A DNA stretch of 49,355 bases from Anaerohalosphaeraceae bacterium (lineage in GTDB: Bacteria; Planctomycetota; Phycisphaerae; Sedimentisphaerales; Anaerohalosphaeraceae). A program made the translations under genes and the position numbers. Below, one piece after another: positions 1-7,712 of the stretch. Every line of letters begins with the position of its first letter. Within the stretch, counting starts at the first letter, position 1. Location of the stretch: the NCBI GenBank assembly GCA_037479115.1, contig JBBFLK010000024.1:1-49355 (forward strand). The letters are read 5' to 3'. A model generated the notes under the pieces. The model did no database searches. It saw nothing but the letters and a program-made list of their open reading frames with translations, and was not told the origin of the DNA.

Positions 1-74
1 GTCTGTCATGCAGCGGATCCTCTTTGGGGGGATACGATGTTCCATGGCCATCCCACAAGAAAGCAAAAAAAAGA

Positions 75-102
75 TTGACAGAACTCAACCGTCTTTCATA
101 AT
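75..102 (+). promoter_or_regulatory. Candidate sigma-70 promoter for a short RNA
   Basis: TTGACA at 75-80 is a perfect -35 box. CATAAT at 97-102 follows after a 16-nt spacer. No plus-strand gene follows; the next feature is an intrinsic terminator about 45 nt downstream. The spacer is one base shorter than ideal, so this is a good but untested match. Confidence 0.45.
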
Positions 103-108
103 GGAAAA

Positions 109-184
109 AAGAAAATCTGCGAATCGTTTTGGATTCTTTTTCAGAAGACCGCTTTTCCTCTCATCCACAAAGCGGTCTTTTTTT
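109..184 (+). ncRNA. Candidate small RNA of about 75 nt
   Basis: The interval runs from the transcription start expected for the promoter at 75-102 to the end of a U-tract. It can form two stem-loops: GAATC (121-125) with GATTC (132-136), and the terminator stem at 145-179. The sequence is A/T rich and no ribosome-binding site with a sensible reading frame was found. It is antisense only to the last bases of parA. The alternative is the tail of a transcription unit that begins left of the window. The family is not recognised. Confidence 0.3.
145..184 (+). terminator. Intrinsic terminator
   Basis: An 11-bp perfect stem (AAGACCGCTTT at 145-155 with its complement at 169-179) and a 13-nt loop are followed by a T-tract at 180-184. 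The T-tract lies on the plus side, so it best terminates plus-strand transcription. The hairpin also sits directly after the parA stop codon on the minus strand, where no T-tract follows. Confidence 0.7.
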
Positions 185-1100
185 ACGTCCTGTCGGGTGC
201 GGTTTCCGCCGCATCGGTTCGTTCACACACCGCTGTTTTATCCTGCTGAGTCGAGACAGGCGATTCCGAAGGGCTGATTTCTCCGAAAAGGTACTGAGCA
301 ACGGCCCGATAGTCGTCGGCCCCATGACAGGATGGTTCATATTCGAAGATGGTTTTGCCGTAACTGGGGGCCTCCGCGAGCTTGATGTTGCGGCGAATCT
401 GAACAGGCACCACAGATGCTCCGGACCAGGGCGTTCGGTTCTGCCGAGCGGATTCGAGAAACCGCTCGATGTCATTCTTGACCTCCGCGGACAGACTGGT
501 TCGGCTGTCATACATGCACATCAGAATCGCCTTGACCCGAAGGGCCGGATTGATTCGCTGATTGACCAGCCGAATCGTCTGAAGAAGTCGGCCGAATCCC
601 TGCAGGGCCAGAAAATGCGGCTGGATGGGAATCAGTACTTCCTCCGCCGCCGCCAGGGCATTGAGCGTCAGCAGCCCCAGCGACGGGGGACAATCGATGA
701 AAACATAATCAAACTGCTCGCGAAGCGGCTCGAGGGCGTTACGGAGAATCGTTTCCCGTCCGACCTCATTGACCAGCTCCGTTTCAGCTCCGACTAAATC
801 AATCCCGGAACTGAGCAGCCAGAGATTAGGGCGGCTTTGAATCAGGGCTTCCTGAACACTCCGTGTGCCGGTCAGAACCGAATAGGAACCGGAGGGAGAG
901 GTCTCGGCATCGGCCCCCAGATGAATCGTCAGGTGGGCCTGCGGGTCCAGGTCAATCACGAGTGTACGTTTGGCGGACTGAGCCAGGACCGCCGAGAGAT
1001 TAGCGACCGTCGTCGTCTTGCCGACGCCGCCTTTCTGGTTCAGGACCGCCAGAATCCGGCAGGATGAAGAGGGACGGAGGGGGGCTTCAGGGCTGGACAT
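183..1100 (-). CDS. parA: ParA/Soj family chromosome-partitioning ATPase
   Basis: A 305-aa deviant Walker-A ATPase of the ParA/MinD superfamily. In the family it binds DNA as an ATP dimer and moves origin or cargo complexes. Visible motifs are the deviant Walker A KGGVGKTT (about residues 23-30), the A' segment DLDPQAHLT and the Walker B segment VFIDCPPSLGLLTLNAL. The ATG at 1100 was chosen because AGGAA lies about 10 nt upstream and the Walker A falls near the N-terminus as is usual; the longer open frame to 1202 lies inside nusB. It overlaps the end of nusB by 14 nt, so the two are probably translated together. No ParB gene is next to it, so a chromosome versus cargo-positioning role cannot be decided. 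The C-terminal 30 residues are low complexity. Confidence 0.93.
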   Translation of the reverse strand: MSSPEAPLRPSSSCRILAVLNQKGGVGKTTTVANLSAVLAQSAKRTLVIDLDPQAHLTIHLGADAETSPSGSYSVLTGTRSVQEALIQSRPNLWLLSSGIDLVGAETELVNEVGRETILRNALEPLREQFDYVFIDCPPSLGLLTLNALAAAEEVLIPIQPHFLALQGFGRLLQTIRLVNQRINPALRVKAILMCMYDSRTSLSAEVKNDIERFLESARQNRTPWSGASVVPVQIRRNIKLAEAPSYGKTIFEYEPSCHGADDYRAVAQYLFGEISPSESPVSTQQDKTAVCERTDAAETAPDRT

Positions 1101-1521
1101 GGCTGACCGTTCCTGATTCTTTCTTGCGACGGTACACGGCATCAAGTACCCCATTGACAAAACGGGGAGACTGGACGCCGCCGTATTTTTTGGCCAGTTC
1201 AATGGCCTCGTTGATGGCGACTTTTTCAGGGATATCCGGACAGAACAGCAGCTGATAAACCCCCAGGCGGAGGATGCTTCGGTCCACCATGGACAGCCGG
1301 TTCACGTTCCATTTTTCAGCCGAGGCGGCGATTTCCTCATCGCAGCGGCGCCAATGTTCCCAGGCCCCCCGCGTCCACTGTTCGGCCAAGTGCACAACAA
1401 GCTCGTCATCGCTGTTTTCCCGGAAAAAACGAGCCAGCAGAGGCAGGACCTGCTCGCCCTGCACATCCAGCTGGCAAATGGCCTGTATCGCTAATTCCCT
1501 GGCTCTGCTTCTGCGATCCAC
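1087..1521 (-). CDS. nusB: Transcription antitermination factor NusB
   Basis: A 144-aa NusB protein. In the family it pairs with NusE (S10) on boxA RNA to make rRNA transcription resistant to termination. The N-terminal RRSRARELAIQAICQLD helix and the conserved C-terminal part (SMVDRSILRLGVYQLL, then AINEAIELAKKYG and FVNGVLDAV) are typical, and the length is normal. The start codon is GTG at 1521, with AGGGA seven nt upstream. It lies 51 nt after ribH, a pairing seen in many bacteria, and overlaps parA. Confidence 0.95.
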   Translation of the reverse strand: MDRRSRARELAIQAICQLDVQGEQVLPLLARFFRENSDDELVVHLAEQWTRGAWEHWRRCDEEIAASAEKWNVNRLSMVDRSILRLGVYQLLFCPDIPEKVAINEAIELAKKYGGVQSPRFVNGVLDAVYRRKKESGTVSHVQP

Positions 1522-1572
1522 CGCTCATCCCTGAAAAAAATGTGAAAAGAACATTCTGATTTCCACGGCCTT

Positions 1573-2037
1573 TTAAAGGCGGCTGAGGAGGTCGGCCATC
1601 TCCATTGCCGCCATGGCGGCAGCAGCGCCGGCATTGCCCTGCTTGGTGCCCGCCCGTTCGATGGCCTGCTCGAGCGTCTCACAGGTGAGCACCCCGAAGA
1701 TAGCCGGCGTTTTGCACTCAAAATTGATTTGCCCGACACCCCGGCTGATTTGCTGACAGACGAGGTCATAATGGGTGGTTTGTCCGCGGATAACGGCCCC
1801 CAGGCAGATGACGGCAGCGTATTTTCCGCTGTCGGCCAACCGGCGGGCCACCGGAGTAATTTCGACGGTCCCGGGAACCCAGACAACCGTTATCTGTTCA
1901 TCTTTGGCTCCATGACGCTGCAGGCAGTCAATCGCCCCGCCGAGCAGACGGGAGGTAATGAATTCATTGAATCGGCTGACCACAATCGCATACTGGCCGC
2001 TGCCGGCTGTTAACTGACCTTTGATTTCCTGAATCAT
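1573..2037 (-). CDS. ribH: 6,7-dimethyl-8-ribityllumazine synthase
   Basis: A 154-aa lumazine synthase, the penultimate enzyme of riboflavin synthesis. It condenses 5-amino-6-ribitylaminouracil with 3,4-dihydroxy-2-butanone 4-phosphate. Family motifs are SRFNEFIT near the N-terminus, VPGTVEITP, GAVIRGQTTHYDLVC (the His near residue 89 is the expected catalytic base), FGVLT and ERAGTKQGNAG. The ATG at 2037 has GGGAG eight nt upstream; a longer frame would begin at TTG 2052 inside that site. First gene of ribH-nusB-parA. No other riboflavin gene and no FMN riboswitch was seen upstream. Confidence 0.95.
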   Translation of the reverse strand: MIQEIKGQLTAGSGQYAIVVSRFNEFITSRLLGGAIDCLQRHGAKDEQITVVWVPGTVEITPVARRLADSGKYAAVICLGAVIRGQTTHYDLVCQQISRGVGQINFECKTPAIFGVLTCETLEQAIERAGTKQGNAGAAAAMAAMEMADLLSRL

Positions 2038-2342
2038 ATGCTCTGCTCCCAACCCAAAGACTTCACCCTTTGTTTCCTGCGGTCTCCTGAAGCCGATTTT
2101 TTATCGGACGCCTTTTTGCACAAACCAGAACGGACCTGAAAAAAATCCGGACCGTGCTGTTTCTTAACTTATGCGATTATAAGGGCTTATCCGGAGTAAG
2201 GCCAGAAAAAAGTTTTTGCAATCCTCAAAAACGCCCTTGTCAGAAACCAACCCGCCGTTTGAGCCGATACAGAAACGGCAGACAGCCCGCCGCCGGGCAG
2301 CTGCGATGAGAAGAACAGCAAGGCCTTCAGGAGAAAGCACTT
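2038..2342. other. Divergent intergenic region between ribH and a TPR gene
   Basis: No open frame worth calling. A small hairpin CCGAT-T5-ATCGG lies at 2093-2107. On the minus strand TATAAT occurs at 2180-2175 and could be the ribH -10 box, but no convincing -35 was found. On the plus strand AGGAG near 2329 is the ribosome-binding site of the TPR gene. Confidence 0.5.
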
Positions 2343-3764
2343 ATGATAAATGAAAACTCGTTTCGCGACCCGGATGAGCACCCGTGGGACCAGGCCGACG
2401 TGATTGCCTGCGAGGCCTTTGAACTGTATGAAAAAGGGCAGATGCAGGAGGCCCTCGAAAAGCTCACAGAGGCCATCGAAATGAATCCGTCTTACGGGGC
2501 CTGGTATTTTAACAAAGGCCTGACGCTGGATGCACTGGAGCGGTATGAGGAGGCGATTGAGTGCTACCTTCGGGCGATTGAACTGTGCGGGGAGGATGTA
2601 GAGATTCTCAACTCCCTGGCGGTCGATTATACACGAACCTGCCAATATGACCTGGCGCTGGAGATTTTTGAAAAAATCGAGGAGATGGACCCGGGGTATG
2701 AGCCCTGCTACTGCAACCGGATTATTACCTATACAGAACTGGAACGATATGACAAGGCAGAGGAGATGTTTTATCTGGCTCAGCAGATTGAGCCGGATTG
2801 TCCCATCTGCTTTTACAATATCGGCAATGCCCTGTTCAGCCAGGGACGCTATGAGCGGGCGATTTGGTGCTGGCAGCGAACCGCCCATCTGGATGGGAAT
2901 CATCCGCAGATTTATTATCGGATTGCCCAGGCGTGCTGGGCGGCCGGACGCCGGGAGGAGGCCCGTGAGTATTTTTTGAAGGAAATCCGCCGGGAGCCGG
3001 GGAATCTGGAGGTGATTCTGGACTTCGGGATTTTCCTGCTCCAGCAGGGGGATATCGAAGCGGCCAAAGAAAAATTCAATCGGCTGCTCGAACTGGAACC
3101 GGAGTATGCGCCGGCCTGGTTCTATAAGGGCGAACTGGTCCTGAATCTGGGCCGGCCGGAAGAGGCGATTGAGTATTATCAGCGGGCCCTCGGAGCAGAC
3201 CGAAAACTGAAAGGCCCCCGTTTTCGTCTGGCTCAGCTTTGTGCAGAAAAAGAACCGGAGAAGGCGATTCAGTACCTGCATCAGGAGATAAGCACGGATT
3301 TGGATGAGCCGGATGTCCTGCTGGCAATGGGCTGGCTGAGCGCCCGGCTGGGGCAGCACGAGACGGCCTGCCGGTGTTTTCTGCGGGTGCTGGACCAGGA
3401 CCGGATTGAACCGCTGGCGTTCTACGGACTGGCCCTGTGTCTGGCGGTGCGGCGGGAATACGATGCGGCCGAGCAGTGCCTCAAGCAGGCCGTGTCGCTC
3501 AAGCCCGACCTGCCGGCGTTTCATCTGGCAGGCGCCTGGCTGAGCCTTCAGCAGCAGCAGTGGGAACAGGCCCTCCGGCGGGCGGAACTGGCCCTCGAAA
3601 TTGAGCCGAAAAATCGGGCCCTGCAGAAATCCTGTCGGCAAATCCGACGCGCAGTGCAGGCGGTAAAATACAGAACGAAAATTAATAATCTACTCTCCAA
3701 AGCCCGCCGGCTTGTCCGCTTCAAACACACCCAATCCCTCTGCGCCGGCAAACCGCCCCGATAA
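2343..3764 (+). CDS. Tetratricopeptide-repeat protein
   Basis: A 473-aa protein made almost entirely of TPR helical hairpins, beginning near residue 18 and running to about residue 440. Repeats carry the usual pattern of small residues and closing Pro, for example GAWYFNKGLTLDALERYEEA and PICFYNIGNALFSQGRYERA. TPR arrays are protein-interaction scaffolds; the partner is unknown. There is no signal peptide or membrane segment, so it is expected in the cytoplasm. A C-terminal basic tail (RTKINNLLSKARRLVRFKHT) follows the repeats. AGGAG lies nine nt before the ATG. It stands alone between the divergent ribH operon and a convergent histidine kinase. Confidence 0.85.
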   Translation: MINENSFRDPDEHPWDQADVIACEAFELYEKGQMQEALEKLTEAIEMNPSYGAWYFNKGLTLDALERYEEAIECYLRAIELCGEDVEILNSLAVDYTRTCQYDLALEIFEKIEEMDPGYEPCYCNRIITYTELERYDKAEEMFYLAQQIEPDCPICFYNIGNALFSQGRYERAIWCWQRTAHLDGNHPQIYYRIAQACWAAGRREEAREYFLKEIRREPGNLEVILDFGIFLLQQGDIEAAKEKFNRLLELEPEYAPAWFYKGELVLNLGRPEEAIEYYQRALGADRKLKGPRFRLAQLCAEKEPEKAIQYLHQEISTDLDEPDVLLAMGWLSARLGQHETACRCFLRVLDQDRIEPLAFYGLALCLAVRREYDAAEQCLKQAVSLKPDLPAFHLAGAWLSLQQQQWEQALRRAELALEIEPKNRALQKSCRQIRRAVQAVKYRTKINNLLSKARRLVRFKHTQSLCAGKPPR

Positions 3765-3812
3765 GGCCGCACGACCATCCTCCGTCCGAAGGAAACGCTC
3801 CTCCTCTCTTCT

Positions 3813-3872
3813 CTGATGACTGATAACTGACGACTGATAACTGACGACTGATAACTGACGACTGATAACTGA
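3813..3872. repeat. 14-bp tandem repeat (minisatellite)
   Basis: Three perfect copies of CTGATAACTGACGA (3820-3861) are flanked by partial copies, spanning 60 bp. It lies between two convergent genes and stops five bases from the histidine kinase stop codon. It encodes nothing convincing; open frames through it give low-complexity LSVVSYQSSVIS-type peptides. Confidence 0.95.
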
Positions 3873-3876
3873 TTTT

Positions 3877-5523
3877 TCATCCTCCCCCCTGACCGCCGGA
3901 GTCCGCTCCTTTCGGCAGGGCAATCGGGATCGTCAGCGAAAAGACTGAGCCCTTCCCCACTTCGCTTTCCACCTCCACCGTACCGGCCAACAGTTCCGCC
4001 AGCTGTTTGCAGATGGCCAGCCCCAGCCCTGTGCCCGGCTCTTTTCGGGTCAGGGAGCCGTCCAGCTGGCGAAACTTCTCAAAGATATGCTCCTGCTGGT
4101 CCTTCGGAATGCCCGGCCCGGTATCGGCAACCGAAATACGGACGCTTCGTTCATCCGGCCGGCTGACATGAATCTGGATGCGGCCCTCCTCCGGCGTAAA
4201 CTTAACGGCATTGCTGAGCAGATTGTACAGAATCTGCTGGACCTTGCCCGGGTCCGTCTGAACCAGCGGCAGATTGTCCTCCATCAGAAGCCGAACCTTC
4301 AGCCGCTTCTGCTCCGTCAGCGGAGAAAAGAACGCCACCAGCCCCTCGCACAATTCCTTGATACTGGTTTTTTCGATGTGCAGAACCATTTTGCCGGATT
4401 CCGCCTTGGCCAAATCGAGCAGGTCATTGATGAGATTCAGCAGCGACCGACCGCTGGTGATGATGTTTTCCGCCCAGCGGCGGCACTTGTCCGGGTCTGA
4501 GGCCGGCTTCTCATAAAGCAGCTGCGCAAAGCCCAAAATGGCATTCAGCGGCGTGCGGAACTCATGCGACATATTCGCCAAAAACTCACTCTTGAGTTTG
4601 TTGGCCTTGTACAGCTCGATGTTCTTTTCCGACAGCTCGGCAATCTTGGCGTCCAGCTGCCGATTGGCTTCCTGCAGTTTCTGCTGCGACTGAAGCAGAT
4701 TGTCCAGCATATGATTGAAGGCATCCGAAAGCCGTTCAAATTCATCACCGGTGCGGATGGCGCTGCGAATCTCCAGATTTCCCTCGGCAATATTGTTCAC
4801 CAGTCCGCGCAGCTGCCGCACAGGGCGAAGAATCACCCGCTGGGTAATCATATAAAACGCGATGACCGCACCGGTCCCGGCAATCAGGCCGGCAAAAATC
4901 ACACACAGCTGATTCATCAGGGCCGTGCGGGCCGTCTCACGGGGCAGCATCCGCACCACCAGCACCCCGATTTGCTGATTGAGGTTAAACGGGGCGGCCG
5001 AGCCGTCTTTGGAATGACACTGCAGGCAGGTATCTTTGGCCCGAACGAGCCGAAGATAATGATTGCGGGGCGGGCGGGCATGCTCTTCATACCAGGCGGC
5101 GTCCTGCACATGTTCATCCTCCAGCAGCTCCTCCAGCTTCTCCCGCTGCGCAGGGGTCAGGGCTTCCAGGGACTTCCGCTGCTGCTCCGTCTGGTCCAGA
5201 CGAATCCAGCGAACCACATATTCATTCGGGTCCGCCGGATGGCCCAGCTCCGTCAGAAGCGGCCGTCCCCCCTCCCGCGCGGAGATTTGCTGGAAGTGCC
5301 GCTCAAAAATCAGTTCTGTGATGGCCCGCCCGGCATCCAGCACACTTTTCTGAGCGAGCTTTCCCATCCAGAAATAGGGAATGGAAAGAGCCAGGATCAG
5401 CGTCAGCAGCATCGCTCCCCCGAACAGCAGCCGGCACTTCTCCGCCAGGGACAGCGAACGAATCCGAACCGACCGGACGGCTTCCGCAGCCGCTCGAGAC
5501 AGCCATGACCGCAGAGACTTCAT
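3877..5523 (-). CDS. Membrane sensor histidine kinase with a CXXCH (DUF3365/Tll0287-like) sensor domain
   Basis: A 548-aa sensor kinase. Order of parts: TM1 (about 34-53); a periplasmic region with CLQCH at 166-170, a c-type heme-binding motif typical of DUF3365 sensors; TM2 (about 204-225); HAMP (about 226-278); a coiled coil (about 275-310); HisKA with SHEFRTPLNAIL, phospho-acceptor His320; and HATPase_c with N-box NLLSNAVKF, DTGPGIP and GTGLGLAICKQL. It should sense a redox or gas signal through heme and phosphorylate a response regulator, but none is encoded nearby. It starts three nt after aspS ends, so the two are surely co-transcribed. It ends without a receiver domain. Alternative: the CXXCH is kept structurally without heme. 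Confidence 0.9.
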   Translation of the reverse strand: MKSLRSWLSRAAAEAVRSVRIRSLSLAEKCRLLFGGAMLLTLILALSIPYFWMGKLAQKSVLDAGRAITELIFERHFQQISAREGGRPLLTELGHPADPNEYVVRWIRLDQTEQQRKSLEALTPAQREKLEELLEDEHVQDAAWYEEHARPPRNHYLRLVRAKDTCLQCHSKDGSAAPFNLNQQIGVLVVRMLPRETARTALMNQLCVIFAGLIAGTGAVIAFYMITQRVILRPVRQLRGLVNNIAEGNLEIRSAIRTGDEFERLSDAFNHMLDNLLQSQQKLQEANRQLDAKIAELSEKNIELYKANKLKSEFLANMSHEFRTPLNAILGFAQLLYEKPASDPDKCRRWAENIITSGRSLLNLINDLLDLAKAESGKMVLHIEKTSIKELCEGLVAFFSPLTEQKRLKVRLLMEDNLPLVQTDPGKVQQILYNLLSNAVKFTPEEGRIQIHVSRPDERSVRISVADTGPGIPKDQQEHIFEKFRQLDGSLTRKEPGTGLGLAICKQLAELLAGTVEVESEVGKGSVFSLTIPIALPKGADSGGQGGG

Positions 5524-5526
5524 TCG

Positions 5527-7368
5527 TTACTGCATTTCCGCCTGATTCTTGGGCTCCTGATGATGCCGCTGAACGCGAAGATTCAATTCCTGCAGCTGGG
5601 CGGGGTCCACATCGCTGGGCGCCCCAGTCAGCAGACACTGGCCCCGCTGGGTTTTCGGAAAGGCAATCACATCCCGAATATTATCCGTACCCGTCAGCAG
5701 CATGACCAGCCGGTCCAGACCGAAGGCAATCCCGCCGTGCGGCGGCGCCCCGTACTCGAGGGCCTTCAGGAAAAATCCGAACCGCTCTTCCGCCTGCTGA
5801 CGCGTGATTTTCAGCAAATCAAACACCTTGGCCTGGACAGCCGGCTGGTGGATACGAATTGAGCCCCCGCCGACCTCCGAACCGTTGACAACCAAATCAT
5901 AGGCCTGGGAGCGGATATGGGCCGGGTCGGTATCCAGTTTGGGCAAATCCTCCGGAACCGGAGCCGTAAAGGGGTGATGCATCGAATCATACCGCTTTTC
6001 CTCCTCATTCCACTCAAACAGAGGAAAATCCACCACCCAGGTAAACCGAAAATCATTCTCTTTAATCAGACCCAGCTCCTTGCCCAGCCGCACTCGAAGC
6101 GGCGCCAGGGCCTTGTTGACTATGGCCGGTTTGTCCGCCACCAATAGAATCAAGTCATCCGCTTTAGCCTCAAACCGTCTCAGAATCTCCTGCTGCTGCT
6201 CGGGCGTAAAGAACTTCACCAGATTGCTTTTCAGCTCCAGCCCATGTCCCGATTCTGAAGGGGCTACTTTAAACCAAGCCAGTCCTTTGGCCCCCAAATC
6301 AGTAACAAAATCCGTCAGGGTTTTTTCAATATCGCTTCGGGAATATTTGCCGCCTCCGGGTGCACAGAGACCCTTGACGATTCCGCCCTTCTGGACGGCA
6401 TCCGTAAAGACTTTGAACGAACAGGCCGCCGCGATATCACTGATATCCTTCAGTTTCATCTCAAACCGCAAATCCGGCCGGTCGATGCCGTATTCCTCCA
6501 TTGCCTGCTGGTAGGTCATCCGCGGCACCGGCAGCGGGACCTGAACCCCCAGAATCTCCTGGAAAATGCGGGCAATCAGCCGCTCATTGACCGTCATCAC
6601 ATCGTCCGCGGTCACAAAACTCATTTCGACATCAATCTGGGTAAACTCCGCCTGTCGGTCGGCCCGCGGGTCCTCATCCCGAAAACAGCGGACAATCTGG
6701 AAATAGCGTTCACAGCCGGCCACCATCAATATCTGCTTGAACAGCTGCGGCGACTGCGGCAGGGCATAAAACATCCCTTTGCACAGCCGGCTTGGAACCA
6801 GAAAATCCCGCGCCCCTTCCGGGGTGCTTTTGCCCAGCATGGGCGTTTCCACTTCCCAGAACCCCTGCTGGTCAAAATAGTCGCGGGCAATCTTGGCTAC
6901 CCGGTGACGCACCTGCAGCCGCTTCTGCATCGAACGGCGGCGCAGGTCAATATACCGATACGCCAAACGCAGCTCTTCATTGACCTGCTCGGCGTTATCC
7001 GGGTCAAACGGCGGGGTCTTGGCGGTATTCAGGACCGTCAGCCGATGAATCACCACTTCAATCTGTCCGGTGTCCAGCTTCGGATTTTCCAGTCCGGCCC
7101 CGCGGGCGCGGACCTTGCCTTCGCAGGCAATCACCCATTCACAGCGAAGGGTCCTAGCCAGCTGGTGACTGTCCGCATCGCATTCCGGGTCAAATACAAT
7201 CTGAACCAGACCGCTGCGGTCCCGCAAATCCACAAAAACGAGATTGCCATGATCGCGGTAGGAATTGACCCAGCCGCAGAGTGCCACTTCCTGACCAATA
7301 TGCTCCGGCCGGAGCAGACCGCAATGATGTGTTCGTTTCAAATTGCCCACCTTTCCATACTCAACCAA
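5527..7368 (-). CDS. aspS: Aspartate--tRNA ligase
   Basis: A 613-aa bacterial-type class II aspartyl-tRNA synthetase. N-terminal OB-fold anticodon-binding domain (GQEVALCGWVNSYRDHG), motif 2 (FRDEDPRADRQAEFTQID), a GAD insertion domain in the middle, and motif 3 (HGGIAFGLDRLVMLLTG) near the C-terminus. Length is normal. The start is taken as TTG 7368 because AGGAA lies eight nt upstream; the in-frame GTG at 7350 is the alternative. The anticodon-binding loop reads RDHG rather than the RDLG of discriminating enzymes. The His is associated with non-discriminating AspRS that also charges tRNA-Asn; this is inference. The sensor kinase follows three nt downstream. Confidence 0.96.
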   Translation of the reverse strand: MVEYGKVGNLKRTHHCGLLRPEHIGQEVALCGWVNSYRDHGNLVFVDLRDRSGLVQIVFDPECDADSHQLARTLRCEWVIACEGKVRARGAGLENPKLDTGQIEVVIHRLTVLNTAKTPPFDPDNAEQVNEELRLAYRYIDLRRRSMQKRLQVRHRVAKIARDYFDQQGFWEVETPMLGKSTPEGARDFLVPSRLCKGMFYALPQSPQLFKQILMVAGCERYFQIVRCFRDEDPRADRQAEFTQIDVEMSFVTADDVMTVNERLIARIFQEILGVQVPLPVPRMTYQQAMEEYGIDRPDLRFEMKLKDISDIAAACSFKVFTDAVQKGGIVKGLCAPGGGKYSRSDIEKTLTDFVTDLGAKGLAWFKVAPSESGHGLELKSNLVKFFTPEQQQEILRRFEAKADDLILLVADKPAIVNKALAPLRVRLGKELGLIKENDFRFTWVVDFPLFEWNEEEKRYDSMHHPFTAPVPEDLPKLDTDPAHIRSQAYDLVVNGSEVGGGSIRIHQPAVQAKVFDLLKITRQQAEERFGFFLKALEYGAPPHGGIAFGLDRLVMLLTGTDNIRDVIAFPKTQRGQCLLTGAPSDVDPAQLQELNLRVQRHHQEPKNQAEMQ

Positions 7369-7610
7369 TTTGACAGTTCCTGCCGTTTGACAAACTGGGC
7401 AGGATAGCCCAAAAAGCCGCTTTCGTCAACGTCCATTCCGCAAATTTAGACCACAGCCCCCTTCCATATATTTGCCCTTTTGTCAAATCCGGCTGAGTTA
7501 AAAATCTCTGTATGCCGCCCAGCCGGCTCCTATACAAAATGTTCAGAAACCGTAAGATTTTTTCTTTTATCGGACCTCGCTGATTTTCCCTCCTAACCCC
7601 TTAAGATTTA

Positions 7611-7639
7611 TTGATTTACCATTCTTTTTCGTGTAAAAT
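7611..7639 (+). promoter_or_regulatory. Candidate promoter of the two-partner secretion operon
   Basis: TTGATT (7611-7616), a 17-nt spacer, then TAAAAT (7634-7639). The expected transcription start near 7646 gives a leader of about 65 nt to the TpsB start at 7713. It is the best sigma-70 match in the divergent aspS/TpsB interval. Confidence 0.5.
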
Positions 7640-7712
7640 GCAGCCATATACATACGGAGTCTTTATGCAGATTCTACCTCAATGGGGCCAGAAACATTTT
7701 AGGGAGAAATCC

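Noticed and set aside
2053-2180. FMN riboswitch upstream of ribH
   Set aside because: None of the conserved FMN aptamer segments could be found.
3813-3872. CRISPR array
   Set aside because: The 14-bp copies are directly joined, without spacers, and no cas gene is present.
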